This document shows, piece by piece, positions 12,001 to 24,116 of a stretch of DNA of 64,000 nucleotides (within the stretch, counting starts at the first letter, position 1; the number at the start of each line of letters is the position of its first letter). The DNA is from Pontederia crassipes. Its lineage: Eukaryota > Streptophyta > Magnoliopsida > Commelinales > Pontederiaceae. Under the pieces are notes generated by a model, which ran no database searches, was not told where the DNA came from, and saw nothing but the letters and a program-made list of their open reading frames with translations. The stretch lies in the NCBI GenBank assembly GCA_030549335.1, contig CM060188.1, forward strand, positions 6,138,001 to 6,202,000, given 5' to 3'. The translations under genes and the position numbers were made by a program.

Positions 12001-13829
12001 CCAACATGACCTCAAACCCTTCCTCCCTCCAACATCTGTCTGCAATAGTGACCAACACATTTGCATAGCAATGTGCTGATAGAATGTTCTTTTTTACTTC
12101 AACCAAAGCAGCTTTAAGTTCCTTTTCTTTAACCTGTTCAGCATGACTCCTTTTAGCCAGTTTTCTGTATTTCACATGAGATCCAAGGGGAGTAGAGACG
12201 TCACTTTCATCTTTATAACTCATTATTTCATCAGAAGTCTCAGGCAGTTCAAGGCGGAGAGGCTCGATCAAGTTATCCAGCAGGTCGTGTGCTCCAGGTT
12301 CTGTATGAGTTCCTACACCATTCCAGCCACAAGATAATGGTTTCAATCCCCCAAGTTGAGGATCCATAAATGACTGTTTCTGGATTTTAATGTACCGCCT
12401 TGAGGAGCTTCTCTTTCTCTGATGTTTCAAAAGTCCCTGATCAGGCAAAATGTCGCCTTGTTGCATAACAGGCTCCAATTCTAGAACAATATTGTCTCTG
12501 CCTTCTCTCTTAATACTCGAAACAGAAGACTTATACTCCGAGTAATCTGCATCTAAAGATTCGTCAGCATCCGTTTCTTCAAATTCAAAGGCACCAGGCA
12601 GAAAAGTTTGCAGACGCATCGAGTATCTAATGAAGGAACGTGGTATATAATTCAAACCAAGGAGCATTGAAAAATGCAGGCTCTTGAAATAGGATGGAAG
12701 TGCTGAAAAATCAAGCCACAGCAAAGGAAAAGACTGAGCAGCACCATAAATCTTGCAGAGACCACAAGCAGAATCAGTGTTCCTAAACAGCAACAACTGA
12801 AACACAAATAGAACAAGGACACCGTTACTAATTTGAGAATGAAAAGAAATGCAGAGTCAAGGTAATCCATGATCAAAAGCTTACATCTCTTTGTCGCCGA
12901 ATCGGCAGAAAATGAACACCATTCTCCGCGGAGAAACTTGCAAATGAACCAGAAAGAAGAAACCCAGCGAATTCCCAGAGTTTGAACCTGTTCCTCCTCG
13001 TCCAACAAACTGTCCACCTAAGAAGATGAAACAGACATTGAGAACTATGGCGTCGAATGGCCTCCACCAGGACAACAAGCACCATTGGATCGAAAAATTT
13101 AGTCAATAAATCATCTTCCCCAATCCCAACTTTCTTTGCTAAGCCCCTGCTACACTCTTGGATTCTAAGCTCTCTGCCTCCTTTTCTTCTCCTAGCATCT
13201 GTGGGGGCAAGTCTTATCCTTTTCCTACTGTCCTTCCTTGCAAATGAAACGTGCTTCACATCATCCCCGTCCAAAAATTGCCTAGACGACCGTTTTCTAC
13301 GATAAACAATCCCAAACCTCTTGATCACCGGAAAATAGTCAGGCTTCACTGGTTCTTTGTTTAACAAGGGGGCAGCTGTGGCGCCAATCTCCACCATACC
13401 CGAGGCGTTGTGCCCACCTGAAGCGGCGCCATCAAGATCCTCTCTTGTGTCACCATTCCTGTTCCACAACCTCGGATTCTCAACGCCGTGGCTCGGAAAA
13501 AGTCTATCCCACTCGTCTTCGTCATGCACCGGCTTGCTCTGCGGCTCTGAATAAGCTAGCTTCTTCCCGGACCTTAGCACTCTCCAATCCTTGCCTCCAT
13601 CACTGTCTCTGTCTCCGGTGCCGGACTTCGTGATGAGCTTGGGGACGAAGATCCTGGTCGACCGTCGGGCTCCGACCGACGGCATGGGAGCCGCTGGCGG
13701 CGCCCGAAGGGGGAAAACCCTGGACCCAATCTCTGCCGGCGCTGTCGCTCCGGGCTTCCCACGGACGGCTGGAGACGAGCAGAGATTCCTGACGATCCTT
13801 GGTTTCTTAGACCTTGCATGCCGCCTCAT
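9092..13829 (-). CDS. Enhancer-of-polycomb-related (EPCR-like) chromatin protein, four exons
   Basis: Minus-strand exons are 13829-12885, 12796-11366, 9816-9708 and 9330-9092. Introns are 88, 1549 and 377 bases, all GT-AG, joining in frame to a protein of 907 residues. The N-terminus is basic and carries a VKPDYFPVIKRFG/IVYRRKR patch. The second exon holds the plant EPL-like core, with CYANVLVTIADRCWREEGF, GWKLEFLDRWNW, RPVEYIKTRA and the diagnostic SGDEEWLNEL at about 704-713, then a YWIEKRNRR segment. The tail has FRRKRSFKRQRS and a coiled coil rich in Ala/Arg/Met ending in ATSILN. Arabidopsis relatives (EPCR1 and EPCR2) belong to the nuclear PEAT complex, which links PWWP, ARID and TRB proteins to histone acetylation/deubiquitination and silencing. 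The frame is intact and splice sites are good, so the gene looks functional. The weakest point is whether a small exon is missed in the 1.5-kb intron. Confidence 0.88.
9817..11365 (-). other. Large second intron of the EPCR-like gene
   Basis: The intron runs from GTAATC at 11365 to the AATTCAG acceptor ending at 9817. It is AT-rich with poly-A/T runs. A direct repeat with GTGCAGTTATGCACAGAAATTATG-type sequence occurs twice (about 10650 and 10708). At about 10935 the string GGTTCAATTCC resembles a polymerase III B box, as in a decayed SINE, but I cannot find a matching A box. Confidence 0.7.
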
Positions 13830-14460
13830 CGTCCCCGGAGCATCCCGAGTCCCTCACCATCTCCGATCGACGCCAGTCACCTCCTTTCGAAGCCGCCGGC
13901 GACTCGATCCACAACCAAAACCACCGGGAGAATCACAACAACGATCGCGGTGATGCGGTTACCCCGATTCGAGGTCTGCAAGCTTCTGCGGTAGGGGAGA
14001 TCACCGATCGGCCTCCTTCGTCGGAGAGATCGAAGAAGGAGAAGAAAAGGCGGCAGGAGGGGAAACGAAAACGATCTAGGGCTTGTTATCTCGATCCCAC
14101 TAGCAGAGACGAAGCAGGCACCGTCGGACGCAGATCGAACGGTGGAGATGGGGTCAGTCGTGGTGCCGCTCGTCTCGCCATTGGAGTCGTGCGTGCGGAA
14201 GCACCGTTGGACTGCACCGTCGGACCAGATTAAACGCTGCGTAGTAGCGAGTGACGAATGGAGAAATTACCTGGAGATGCGTGTCCATAGACTTCGGTCG
14301 CGGGTCGCGTCAGAGCTCGGAGGAGCACGGGACCGCCATCTTTTGGGCAAATGACGGACGTGTCCCCCAAGGAAGCAAACGACGTAGTGGCAGTTCGCGG
14401 CTCGTCGCGAGCGGCCACGTGTAGCGCGTACACCTCACATGCCCGAGACGTTCGCATCAC
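13830..14460 (-). promoter_or_regulatory. GC-rich leader and promoter region of the EPCR-like gene
   Basis: The 600 bases upstream of the EPCR start codon are GC- and CpG-rich, unlike the AT-rich DNA beyond 14460. This is typical of a broadly expressed plant gene's leader and core promoter. ORFs crossing this block on both strands look like composition artefacts. I see no second gene facing the other way, so I do not call it bidirectional. Confidence 0.5.
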
Positions 14461-17400
14461 TCTGTGGACCTACATGAGCCCAAAACGTGGCAAATGCTGG
14501 TCGAAGTGAAACATGACTTGATCACTGGTATAATATAATTTCATTTAAGCCATATATTATTGATTTCATAGTTGCCAATTTTAATAGGACAGTATTTTTA
14601 ATTTATTATTTATGTTTTTATACCTGCACCTTGTCTCCTTTATAATCAGAAGAAAAAATAAAATAAGCATGAACAAACCACATAAAAATTAGGAATTAAG
14701 TTGAAGTGTTTAGGGATTCATTAGTTTCAGGAAGATAAAATATGGAAGTACCTTGGGAGAGATGAAAAAATGGGTCGTATTGTATTGTGCTCATGTCGGT
14801 CAATCCGTGATTGACCATGCCGCTTGTTTTCGACCTCGACACGTTCCGAGCCCGCCTGATCAGGTCGGTTGGGTTGTGACGGGCGACCATTTTTCTTTCT
14901 TTTTTATTTTTCATTTGAATTTTCTCGTGCTCTAAGCCAAATGTAGAAATTAAAATTTTCAAACTCTCGTTGAGTAATTATGATAGCATATCACAACAAT
15001 TGCTATTTAGATCAATTTCATGAAAAGACAATATTATTCGAAATGAGTCTAACGGTGATTATTCGTGAGAATGCTATCTTATTAATTTAATGATAGAAGA
15101 TGAGATCATGAGGGAGAGCGTGAGAGGAGAGGAGATTGAGAGAAAAAATGAGAGATGTGTCATGTGGCGTGACCATGAAGAGAAGGGAAAGAGGAAGTGT
15201 AAAGAAGGGGCAGAGGTTTGGAAGTGTTTTATAGGCGACGGAGAGTAAAAAAACCCAACACGATCTGCGTTCCTTTTAACTCGGCCTATGTTGTCCTCCT
15301 TCAACGGCACATCCGTGAATCGCCCGTGAACGTGTTGTCAAATCAAAATAATGTTGGCCGTGTGATCTTAGTGTGGGTCGTATTTGTGCGTCATACGCGG
15401 TTTGTGTTGGCGCAAAAAAAAATCGTGCCAAAATGGATCGTATCGTGCCGGGTCCGTGTTTAACGTGCTCGGATCGTGCCCATAATGCGGATAGTCGACT
15501 TGAAACGGAATGACACATCACGATTAATTTTCTTATGCACGGATCGTGTCCGTACTAGGTCGGGCCGGCACAGCTTTTGGGCGGGCTAGTGGCCCCTTCA
15601 AAATTCCATCTTTAGAAAAGGTCTCAAAAGAACACATTAATTAAGTCATAAAAAGAAAGCCACATGAGGAAAAGAAATCCTTCTTACAGTTTATCGTGAG
15701 AAGAGAAAGTATATTTGTTAGTTATATTCATATTTTAATCCACTCTTAATTAAATATGAGGTGAGAAGAGGTTCATTATAAATTATTAAGGGGACCACAA
15801 GTCTAAAAGATTGTCGAGAGTTTTGGAGTGTGCTTTCATAAAAGTTATATTTGATGGAGTAAATTACATCAAATATTTGATGGAGTTTTAGTGGCCCCTC
15901 CAAAATTTTATTTTTTTATATTTTTAATATTATAACATTAATAAATACTTACATCAAGAAGAGAGAAGATAATGTGCGTCACATTAGCTATGCAATCGAA
16001 AAATGTACGATCGACGATTAAAAGTATATTTAGTGTAATGAGTTAAAAGATGAAGGACATTCGTGTTACAAATTAAAGTTGGATGATAACACTGAACAAG
16101 CGTAAAGTTAAACTCATTTGGTGTAATTTACTCATGTTTGATGAGATTTTTTTTGAGTTACTTTCGTTCACAATTTTTGTGGAACACAAATATTTTTTTC
16201 TTGTTGATTTTGTAAATTAAAATACGAGAATGAAGGTGATGGACTTTTTATCCACTGTGATTCCCAAACGAAGATTAAAAAGCTAAAACTCTGAATATTA
16301 TTTTCCAGATAGCAAGTCAGGAGCAACATATCATCATGGCAGAGCAATTGTCACTCGTAGTTATCATTATGTCTGAATTATTGTGTCAAATGTGATCTTA
16401 GTTGATTCAATTGGTAACACATTGAACTTGTAGAAAGGTATTGGACGAGGTTATTTCTCGAACTAGATTAGTCAAGTTTAACATCCAAAAAAGAAAAAAG
16501 AGACCAAGTGGTCATGTTAGGATAAAAAATAAAAAAGTAAGTAAAAGGAAAAAAATGTGTTCTTACAGGAAAAAATGTATATATTTGTAGGATTAGGGAA
16601 AAAAACTAGGGTCAAAAAGAAGAAAATGAGTTACATAAGAAAAAAAGGACAAAAAACAACATGGTTTGGGAGACAAAGATGATTTAAAGAAAATGAAACA
16701 TAGAATTGTCGTTCTTCTAACTGGTGTGGTCAACTATTCATGTTTTCCATATAGATATTTCAATGTTAGAACAAATGAACTAAAGAATGAGTACTAGCAG
16801 AAGATTTTCGTCAGCCATCTCCGATAGATTGTTTAAAATAAGGACTATGACAAGCTATATGTGAATCTTAGAGATGATATTATTTGGTCAGCTTTTGCAT
16901 ATGCAAAAAAAAAAACATTGAACACAATATGTTAGCATACTGTAAACAATATAAATTGATTCAACCCCAAAAACCCTGTAAATGATATATTGACAAACAC
17001 AAAAAAGGATGAGAAGCAAAATCTAAGGCCCTTTACTAATTCCTAAATCACAGTGATAGTGTTGTTTGGTTGTGAACTGGTACAAAGGTGGTATAAGGAT
17101 AAATTTACACAATGAATTGTTTAATCTTATGAAAAATAAGTAATTCCATCTATATTTTAAAGTTACTTATCTCAAAAGAATTCACTAATCACAGGGTTAA
17201 TGTTTTTTAAATGTCAACTTTGCCCTATGAAAAAGAAGAACAGTTTGGTGGAATAAGCCAGAACAAGACTCTATTCCAATTTTTATTCTTCAGCCCGACA
17301 ATCAAACATAGTATCTCCTACTTGCTTTGGCCATTATATCACCCATAATATGTAATCATTCATAACTGCATGGAGCAGATAATTGATAGAGTACCAATTC

Positions 17401-17547
17401 TTAAGTTTATGAAAGCAGAAATGAACATGTACATAAACAAATTGTTAATTAATTTGAGATTAAATGACTAATCTGTCCATGATGTATTTAGGCATATTAT
17501 CAGTGTCAATGGTGAGAGGTTACGTTACATAATGGTCAAAATATATT
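14461..17547. other. AT-rich intergenic stretch with a GC-rich repeat-like island
   Basis: No credible gene is visible. From about 14770 to 14890 and 15240 to 15600 GC-richer blocks contain repeated CGTG, GATCGTG and GTCGGGCC-type words. These look like old miniature transposons, but I could not define their terminal repeats. Two short near-copies of TAGTGGCCCCT(T/C)C occur at about 15589 and 15889. Confidence 0.4.
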
Positions 17548-18069
17548 GGGTTATTTTCATGAACCCTCCTCTAAACTATCATGATTTTTCACATCTAACC
17601 TCAAACTACGAACTTATTTTTTTGGATCCTTAAACTATCGCGACTTTTCACTTTAGTCCTCCCGTCACTTCTGCTACGTCTTCCGTTATTTTTACTTTTT
17701 TCTCATTTATGAAAAGACTAAATTACCCCTCCCTCTAGAAAACATGAAATAACAAATATAAAAAATAAAAAAATGTTGGAAGGTTTAAAGTGGTAAAAAA
17801 AATTGTCATTTGTGAAAAAGACTAGATTACCTTCCCCCTAATTTTTTTCTTTTATTTTTTTTTATATTTATTATTTGATATGTTATGGAGGGATGCGTAA
17901 TTTAGTCTTTTCATAAACAAGAAAAATCAAAAGTAACGAAAAACATAGCAAAAGTAGTCGGAAGAACTAAAGAGAAAAAATCATGATAGTTTAGGAATAC
18001 AAAAAAATAAGTTCGTAGTTTATGGTTACATACGAGAATCGTGATAATTTAGGAGAGGTTTACGGACCC
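17548..18069. mobile_element. Foldback / long-TIR miniature element
   Basis: About 190 bases at the left edge (GGGTTATTTTCATGAACCC onward) read back as the reverse complement of the right edge (ending TTTACGGACCC). Shared blocks include CTAAACTATCATGATTTTT, CTACGAACTTATTTTTTTG and TGAAAAGACTAAATTA. The short AT-rich middle has no ORF. The structure fits a non-autonomous foldback or Mutator-like MITE. Flanking bases (AAATATATT and ATAGTATAT) do not give a convincing target duplication, so the family is not assigned. Confidence 0.75.
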
Positions 18070-18149
18070 ATAGTATATCATGCTAATACATGCCTATCTT
18101 GTAAAAATTTAATTGATTAATAAAATGGATGAAAAACGCTTTGTTAGCC

Positions 18150-18305
18150 ATCCTCCTTGACTTAAAAAAACAAAAAAAAATTAGGCACATGCACCGTAGT
18201 TTACATGCATAGCAAAGATCAGATAATGTTACCTTCACAAATCATTTAGGCTGCATAAATGAACATAAATAATTGAAGCTATTTTCTGAAATCATTCTAA
18301 GTAGT
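18150..18305. repeat. Degenerate tail of a nitroreductase array unit
   Basis: From AAAAACAAAAAAAA through GTAGTTTACATGCATAG to AATTGAAGCTATTTTCTGAAATCATTCT, this matches the tail that closes each unit of the 22-32.7 kb array (for example 23795-23915). It breaks off near 18305. It is the 5'-flank side of a further, mostly lost, gene copy to the left of the array. Confidence 0.75.
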
Positions 18306-18719
18306 TATTTATTGCTCATTATATATCAAATAAAATATAAAATTTTATTTAAAATAAACAAAAATATATTATTAAAAAATAATTTAATACTAATATAATA
18401 TATTTAACCGTATCGAGATGTAAAATTTGGATTCGATTCGACCTGGCTTGGCCGGGTCTCAAGAAAATGAGACCCGGTCCTGATCCAATTGTCCATTGGG
18501 TTGGGAAAAATTTGAAAAATCTGAGCCGATGCGGGCCAAGGCGACCGGGTCGTCCTGGCCCGTGCTCAATTAATCATTATAAATACTTTAAATATATAAT
18601 GAAGGGTAAAAATGACTTTTATACAAATAAAACATTCATTATCCCAACCTGCATATTATATAATTTATTATCCAAACATGAACTTTCTATTAACATTCCA
18701 CACTTCACCACCCCATAAA

Positions 18720-19385
18720 ACTTGCGCTTCGCGCACATTAAATATACTTTAAAACATAATTTAAATTTTTTATTATATTTTATAAAGTATAGGTACTATT
18801 TTTCTAACATACAATAAAATCATAAATATCTTACAACTTTGAATTAAGACAAATTGTTAATTAAGTTTATACTTTAAAATACTTAAATTGACAGTAAAAA
18901 TGTATTTTGATGATGGCTTCCTTGAACCTAAAGTATGGAGTACAGAGGAACTTGAGGAGGACCATGTAACACTATTCTTCGGCCAACAACGACACACTTC
19001 ATGTGAGCACCTCATGTGTGTTGATTTCTTCTCTTTCTTCTCTATCAAAGGACCTTTACGTGTCATTAATGTGTCATTAGCAACGATAGCCAATGAAGTG
19101 GTTATGGAATTACCCTTTCCTCGCCTCAGCATCTTAGCAACCATCCTTTGTCATCATCAAGTGCAATGGCGACAACGAACCTCCTCCGCCTCATTGGCTA
19201 GTGGCATAATTTTCACATCCGTTGCCTTGGTGTAGTCTGCATTCCGAACCACAGTGCCTAGGTCTCCACAACCAGCACCTCTCATAAAAACCCTCCCTCC
19301 CACATCTGCCTCAACTCCATGTAATAGTTTGTAGTGATACCATGAAACGGCACAACCATCACCACTAGAAATGAGCACTTCCTAT
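18720..19385 (-). pseudogene. 3' exons of a SagB-type nitroreductase-like pseudogene
   Basis: Read on the minus strand from 19385, one frame gives CSFLVVMVVPFHGITT, then YYMELRQMWEGGFL and, after stops, EVLVVET. This resembles the family stretch in which a Trp-Glu-Thr/Ala-Gly motif precedes a V-L-Y-L-E-A helix. Further on (about 18885-18925) a GSHHQN...YIFTV run recalls the family's C-terminal SLYHFTVGG strand. Several stop codons interrupt the frames, so it is a pseudogene. Its 5' neighbour exon lies beyond the inserted LTR at 22200. The first 520 bases recur at 32950-33505. Confidence 0.6.
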
Positions 19386-22089
19386 TGATGCATGCAAACA
19401 ACATATAATTAGTCATGCATTTAATCACATTTTGATTCCTTTTCACATAGCATGCATCATTTTTTTACCCCATTTTTTTTAATTTTATAAAAATAAAAAT
19501 TTATCCAAATTCTGTGTTTTATTGCAAATAAAGCAAGAGAATTTAGTCACAAAGTCATAGAAATAAATGACACTAAATCAGAGTTAAATCGGAGCCAAAA
19601 ATCGCAAATCAGGCTGAATATAATGGGTCGTTATATGATCGTAACGACTGTAATAGCAGGGGCGTGAATAGCCCGTTAAAATGCCCAATTTTTAACCAGA
19701 AACTTGCTCGAGTTATGAGCCATGGTCAGGATATTACGGGTTATTAAATATAATTGTTACTCCAATTTGGACACTGTGAGGGTCGTGAAATCAGTGTTAC
19801 GGGCCGTAAAAAGCACTGTTAAGGCCATTGGGCCGTTATGAAGGCTATTTTTGGAATTTTTTGTCTTTTTTTAGAAATTTCAAGTACATATCGAATCCAA
19901 ACTTTATCCTAAACCTCATGGATGATTAGAAAACATATTTACTCAAATTTTAAAAAGTTTTGGATGGTTTTAAAGACCTGTAAAAGTTTATTCCAAATTT
20001 ACTTCTTTTAATATGAAAAGTCTTCGAATCAAACTGAAACTCTACCAGGGACACTTAGAGGCTATAAATAGAGCCCCTGGGAGACAAAAAATGTGTGCTT
20101 GTGGTGTTTGGGTGTGCTTGAGACATGGGAGCCGTGCCATATTGCAGAGGACGAATTTCAAAACTTGAAGATCAACCGAAGGAGAAAATTGCGCAATAAC
20201 TCGTCGTTTGTGTTGCGCAACGGTCGTCCCAAAAGCTATAAATTATTCTTCTATCTTTTATTTGAATGCTCTTTTACTTAGTTTTTCATAGTTCATTATT
20301 TCTATAATAGAGATTTTATATTCTTTTTAAGAAGGAAAACTGTTTGAACCTTATTATTAGTTGAGTTAATTTATCTTTTTAATTTATTTTGATTATGCAT
20401 GCTAAGTTCATTGCCTTTTATTTCTGAGATTAGATTACAAACTTGTATGTGTTGGTCCAAAGACCATATTCTAAAGTATTTTGATGATAGCAAACAAGAA
20501 AGATGATATACTAATTATATGATGTACTAATTATACTTGAAGTGTTAGTGTGAACATGTTGAATATTTTTTGAAGAAAAAAAGTCAAAATATTTCTCTGC
20601 AGAAAAATGGCCGACCGAAAGGATAAAGGGCGACCGTTTTGACTTAAAATGGATGACCAAACAGGAGCTGAAACGACCGCTAATTTCAGAGAGAAGTGAC
20701 ACTTCTAAATCGGGTGACCGATTTATTTTCGGTCGTCCATTATATGTATTACATGAAAGATCAAAGTATATAACGGACGGTCGAAATTATGGCTGGAACG
20801 ATAGCAGATTACAGAGAGCACGGGCATTCTAAAATCGATCGACCAACTCCCTTTCGGGCGATATTAAAATGAGCGACCGTTTCAGAGCTGACAACACAAC
20901 ACTTTTGAATTGATTTACAACGGCCATATTTTCAAGAGAAGCCTATAAAAGGGATTCAAAAATTGAAGGAAGGTTATCCAAGCAAGGCAAATCACTCTAG
21001 AGCTTCCTTCAAGTCCAAAGCATTTTTCTTGAGTTAAAGTTTGTAAATCATCCCTTTTCTCTTATAGTTTCTTAGTCAGAGAATTTTTTATAAGAAGAGA
21101 GAATTGGAGGGAATCCTTGTGTTCTTGTTTAGATAGTTTTGAGAGCTCTTTGTAAGAAGAGGTGTGCCTTATCTCTTGAACGAAGAAAAAGACATTGTGG
21201 TGTAGAAAAAGTTATTATCTCCCTACAAGAAAAGAGAATGCTAGTGGATCTCCGACGGTCTCGAGGTTGGGAAGTCGAAGCGGTGACGTAAGCCAATGAG
21301 TTAGGCCGAACCTCATCAACATATTGCATTTTGCTTCTCTCTTGCTCTTCTCTTGCTCTTCTTACTTATATTTTATTTGCTTGTGATTGCATTTTCTAAA
21401 AATTGATTTTTACGACTTTTCGATTTTAATTTTTAATACATCAATTCACCTCTCTTTCTTGATGCTTTCGATCCTACAATATGAGGAGTGATTAGTTTCA
21501 GGAATTATTATTACTTTGATAATTGATCTTTTACTTTTAAGTTGAAGTATACATAATGCGTATTCGATAACTCATTGTTTGTGCTGAATTTCGTGTGGTC
21601 TATTATTTTGTCCAGATTTATGGGTGAATAATAGTGTAGGAAAAATATACTCATGCATCTTAATTCTCTGTAAAATTAATAATTGACTTATCGTTTGCTA
21701 TTATTAGTTTTATTAGAAGTTAAGGTAGTTTGGTTTACTCGTGTTCAGAGGTCAATACTTTAGGTACTCATAATCCATCATAAGAATCGAAACTATTATT
21801 TTCTGTTATAACTCAACTATTATAGATGATCATATATATTTTATCTTAACATTAATCAACCATAATTTTCAAGGCTCAACACCAATTTCTTTTATTTGTT
21901 TATCATTTATTTTCTGCACCTTTAGTTTTATATTTTCACCACAACACCATTTTCTTCTCTTAGTCTATTATTAGGATAGATTACATTTGACTAGTTCCTC
22001 GTGGGTTCGACACTCTATTTTCTACTTTATTACTTCATACGATTAGTGCACTTGCTAACAAATTTGTTTGTTACAAATTCTATGCATCA
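19386..22089 (+). mobile_element. Solo LTR S1 (Ty3/gypsy-like), carrying nested LTR S2
   Basis: The element begins TGATGCATGC and ends TATGCATCA. The termini are inverted (TGATGCAT/ATGCATCA) and flanked by perfect copies of CCTAT (19381-19385 and 22090-22094). The uninterrupted site is preserved at 59865-59885, confirming the insertion point. A TATAAATA box lies near 20062, and GTGGGTTCGACACTC near 22000 is a string common in plant gypsy LTR 3' parts. Removing nested S2 and one target duplication leaves about 1670 bases. No primer-binding site or internal region follows, so it is a solo LTR. CCTAT is the complement of ATAG|G: the insertion hit a splice acceptor of the nitroreductase-like gene. 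Confidence 0.85.
20450..21478 (+). mobile_element. Solo LTR S2 nested inside S1
   Basis: A 1029-base LTR starts TGTTGGTCC and ends CGATCCTACA. It is flanked by GTATG on the left and ATATG on the right, a 5-bp target duplication with one mismatch. A TATAAAAG box lies at about 20944 and the 5' part is rich in CGACCG/CGGTCG words. The AATTCACC...CTTTCTTGATGC end is typical of plant copia LTRs. There is no internal sequence, so recombination between the two LTRs probably removed it. Confidence 0.8.
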
Positions 22090-22199
22090 CCTATGCTCAG
22101 TTTGAATGCACATACAAATAAGTTTCAATGCATGCATGCTAGAAAAAGTTATATAGTCAAATTATGTACAAGAAGACATGTATAGTAGTACACACGTAC

Positions 22200-23761
22200 C
22201 TTGAATTGTGGTGGGGTTATGGAGCCATCGCGCTCGTGGAAGAGGTAGAATGGCTCAAGGGCCCGGTGGCCAAGGATGGTTGGCTTCCAAAGGTACGAGG
22301 GTTCACAGTACGGGACGCTAGTGCAGGTGATGGGCATGCGCGTGGAGTCAGGTTTCACCTCCATATGCCGTTGGTTTCGCACCAAGCAGTAGAGTCCGGG
22401 GTCGAGTCCTTCCACCCTGTTCATGTAAACGAACACGTTCACTCTAGGAGCCACAAGAGCACACCGTGGGGGAAGGATGCAGCGTCCGCTCCGGCGTCGC
22501 CAAGGAAGCAACGCAACATAAACTGCTAGAAGTCCGCTATGGGCATGGCATAGTTCCCATCGAAATCAACCTCCGAGATGCTTCCTCTCAAGTTGAGCGC
22601 TCGTAGGGGTGTTCACCGGGTTGGGTCGACCCGACTCGACCAAGACCCGACCAAGGGTTGGGTCAGGTTCGGGTTGGAAAATTCCAACCCGAGTTGACCC
22701 GACCAGACCCGATGACCCGATTTTTTCTCTTTTTTTAATTTTTAAATTAGTTTTTAAAATGTATAGTTTTATATCATTTAAAATCTAAAAAATGAAATAA
22801 ACTATTTTAAATGTAGAAAAGTATATAATATTTAAAAACAATATTTTTGGTATTTAAAAATACTTTATTTTGTATTAAAAATAAAATAATAAATATGTTA
22901 TTATATTAAAAAATAAATAAATAATTAAAAAAAGGAAAAAAGGTGGTCGGGTAACCCGACGGCCCGACCCGACCCGACTCGGCCGGGTTGGGTCACAGCA
23001 AAAAAATTAGGGGGATCCGACCTGACCCAGTTTGTTCACAAGTCGGATCAAATCTGACCCGTGAACACTCCTAAGCGTTCGCCTCAGGGTCATAAAAGTC
23101 TTGTACTCGAAGCCCCGGGCGGTGAAGCTGGGGCGCGTCCTGTCCAGCGTCACATGCTCGGTGCCTCATGTCTTCTCCGTCCGTGCCATGGATCGGCTAA
23201 GATTATGCTCGCATTCCTTGGGAGTGTTGACGTTGCATGGGCATCCCCTCCATTGGACATTGTCATTGAAGAGGTCGATAATTTTTTACTTTAGTGCACG
23301 GGTGCTCAAGACGGCTCCACTAGGGTTATTGGGAGGCCGAAAGATGAGGATAGCCGCCACGGGCATCTCGTTCACAAAGACTGTCACACTTCGCAGACCA
23401 AGAAGGCGTTCAATACCTCGAATCCTCGAGAAGGCCAAGAAGCCGCACCTCCCAACCCGAAGCTGCTTCCGCAAGAGCCACGGATTCGATCGCAAGTCCG
23501 ACCTCGACATTCCTGTCAAGAACATCCATGCCCCTGATGTCGATGGAGCTGGACGATCTCGGCAATGGAGTGAACGCAATGGAGAGCCCGATGAGGAACC
23601 TGCCTTCGCAGGTGATCCCCTCTATGAGAAAGTCATCACTCATCAGGCAAATCAATCTCCGTGTGTAGCTCGAGGGTGTGGTGGGCCCTTGTGTAATGCG
23701 AGACAAAGCCACGAGCCAAGAATCCCGGCATCGGGCGGCAGATGACATGAATTTCAGTGTT
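22200..23761 (-). pseudogene. Nitroreductase-like pseudogene, array unit 1
   Basis: On the minus strand similarity starts near NNTEIHVICRPMPGFLARG (23761) and continues with HYTRAHHTLELHTE. After a frame shift it gives EGRFLIGLSIAF and NVEVGLAIESVALAEAASGW, then shifts again into GIERLLGLRSV. Downstream come VQWRGCPCNVNTPKE and, past the MITE, ISEVDFDGNYAMP and RVEGLDPGLYCLVRNQ, ending at a splice donor CAATTCAAG|GTACGT at 22200. The order matches the plant SagB-type nitroreductase family (HPTEAYLI, VAHYAPKEHAL, DVGHAIAA, LEWKGKPN, GLYFLVRN). Frameshifts, stops and the MITE make it non-functional. This unit shows VGLAIES where the others read VGHAI. Confidence 0.65.
22604..23073 (+). mobile_element. 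hAT-like MITE in unit 1
   Basis: The ends are TAGGGGTGTTCACCGGGT and ACCCGTGAACACTCCTA, near-perfect inverted repeats. The flanking octamers AGCGCTCG (22596-22603) and AGCGTTCG (23074-23081) form an 8-bp target duplication with one mismatch, as made by hAT transposons. Subterminal GGGTCGGGT/ACCCGACCC repeats enclose an AT-rich core without an ORF. Confidence 0.85.
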
Positions 23762-24116
23762 GTTCAAAAAAATAAAAAAAACAAAACAAGAAAAACAAAA
23801 AAAGGCAAATGTGCCATAGTTTACATACATAGATCAGATAATGTTATCTTCACAAATCATTTAGCCTGCATAAATGAACATGAATAATTAAAGCTATTTT
23901 CGAAAATCATTCTTATTTTCTTATCTTCCCTTATTATTCAATCTTATCATATAGCTGTCTACTAACCAAGATACATGAAATTGATTTTGTTTGTTACAAA
24001 TTCTATGCATCACCTATGTTCAATGCACATACAAATTAGTTTCAACTCATGCATGCTAGAAAAAGTTATATAATCAAATTATGTACAAGACGACATGTAT
24101 AGTAGTACACACATAC

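Noticed and set aside
12652..13017. 121-codon minus-strand ORF crossing the first EPCR intron
   Set aside because: It reads through a good GT-AG intron in another frame and spoils the conserved protein.
13574..14460. ORFs of 70-139 codons on both strands upstream of the EPCR gene
   Set aside because: They sit in exon 1 or the GC-rich leader, have no domain and are explained by low stop-codon frequency.
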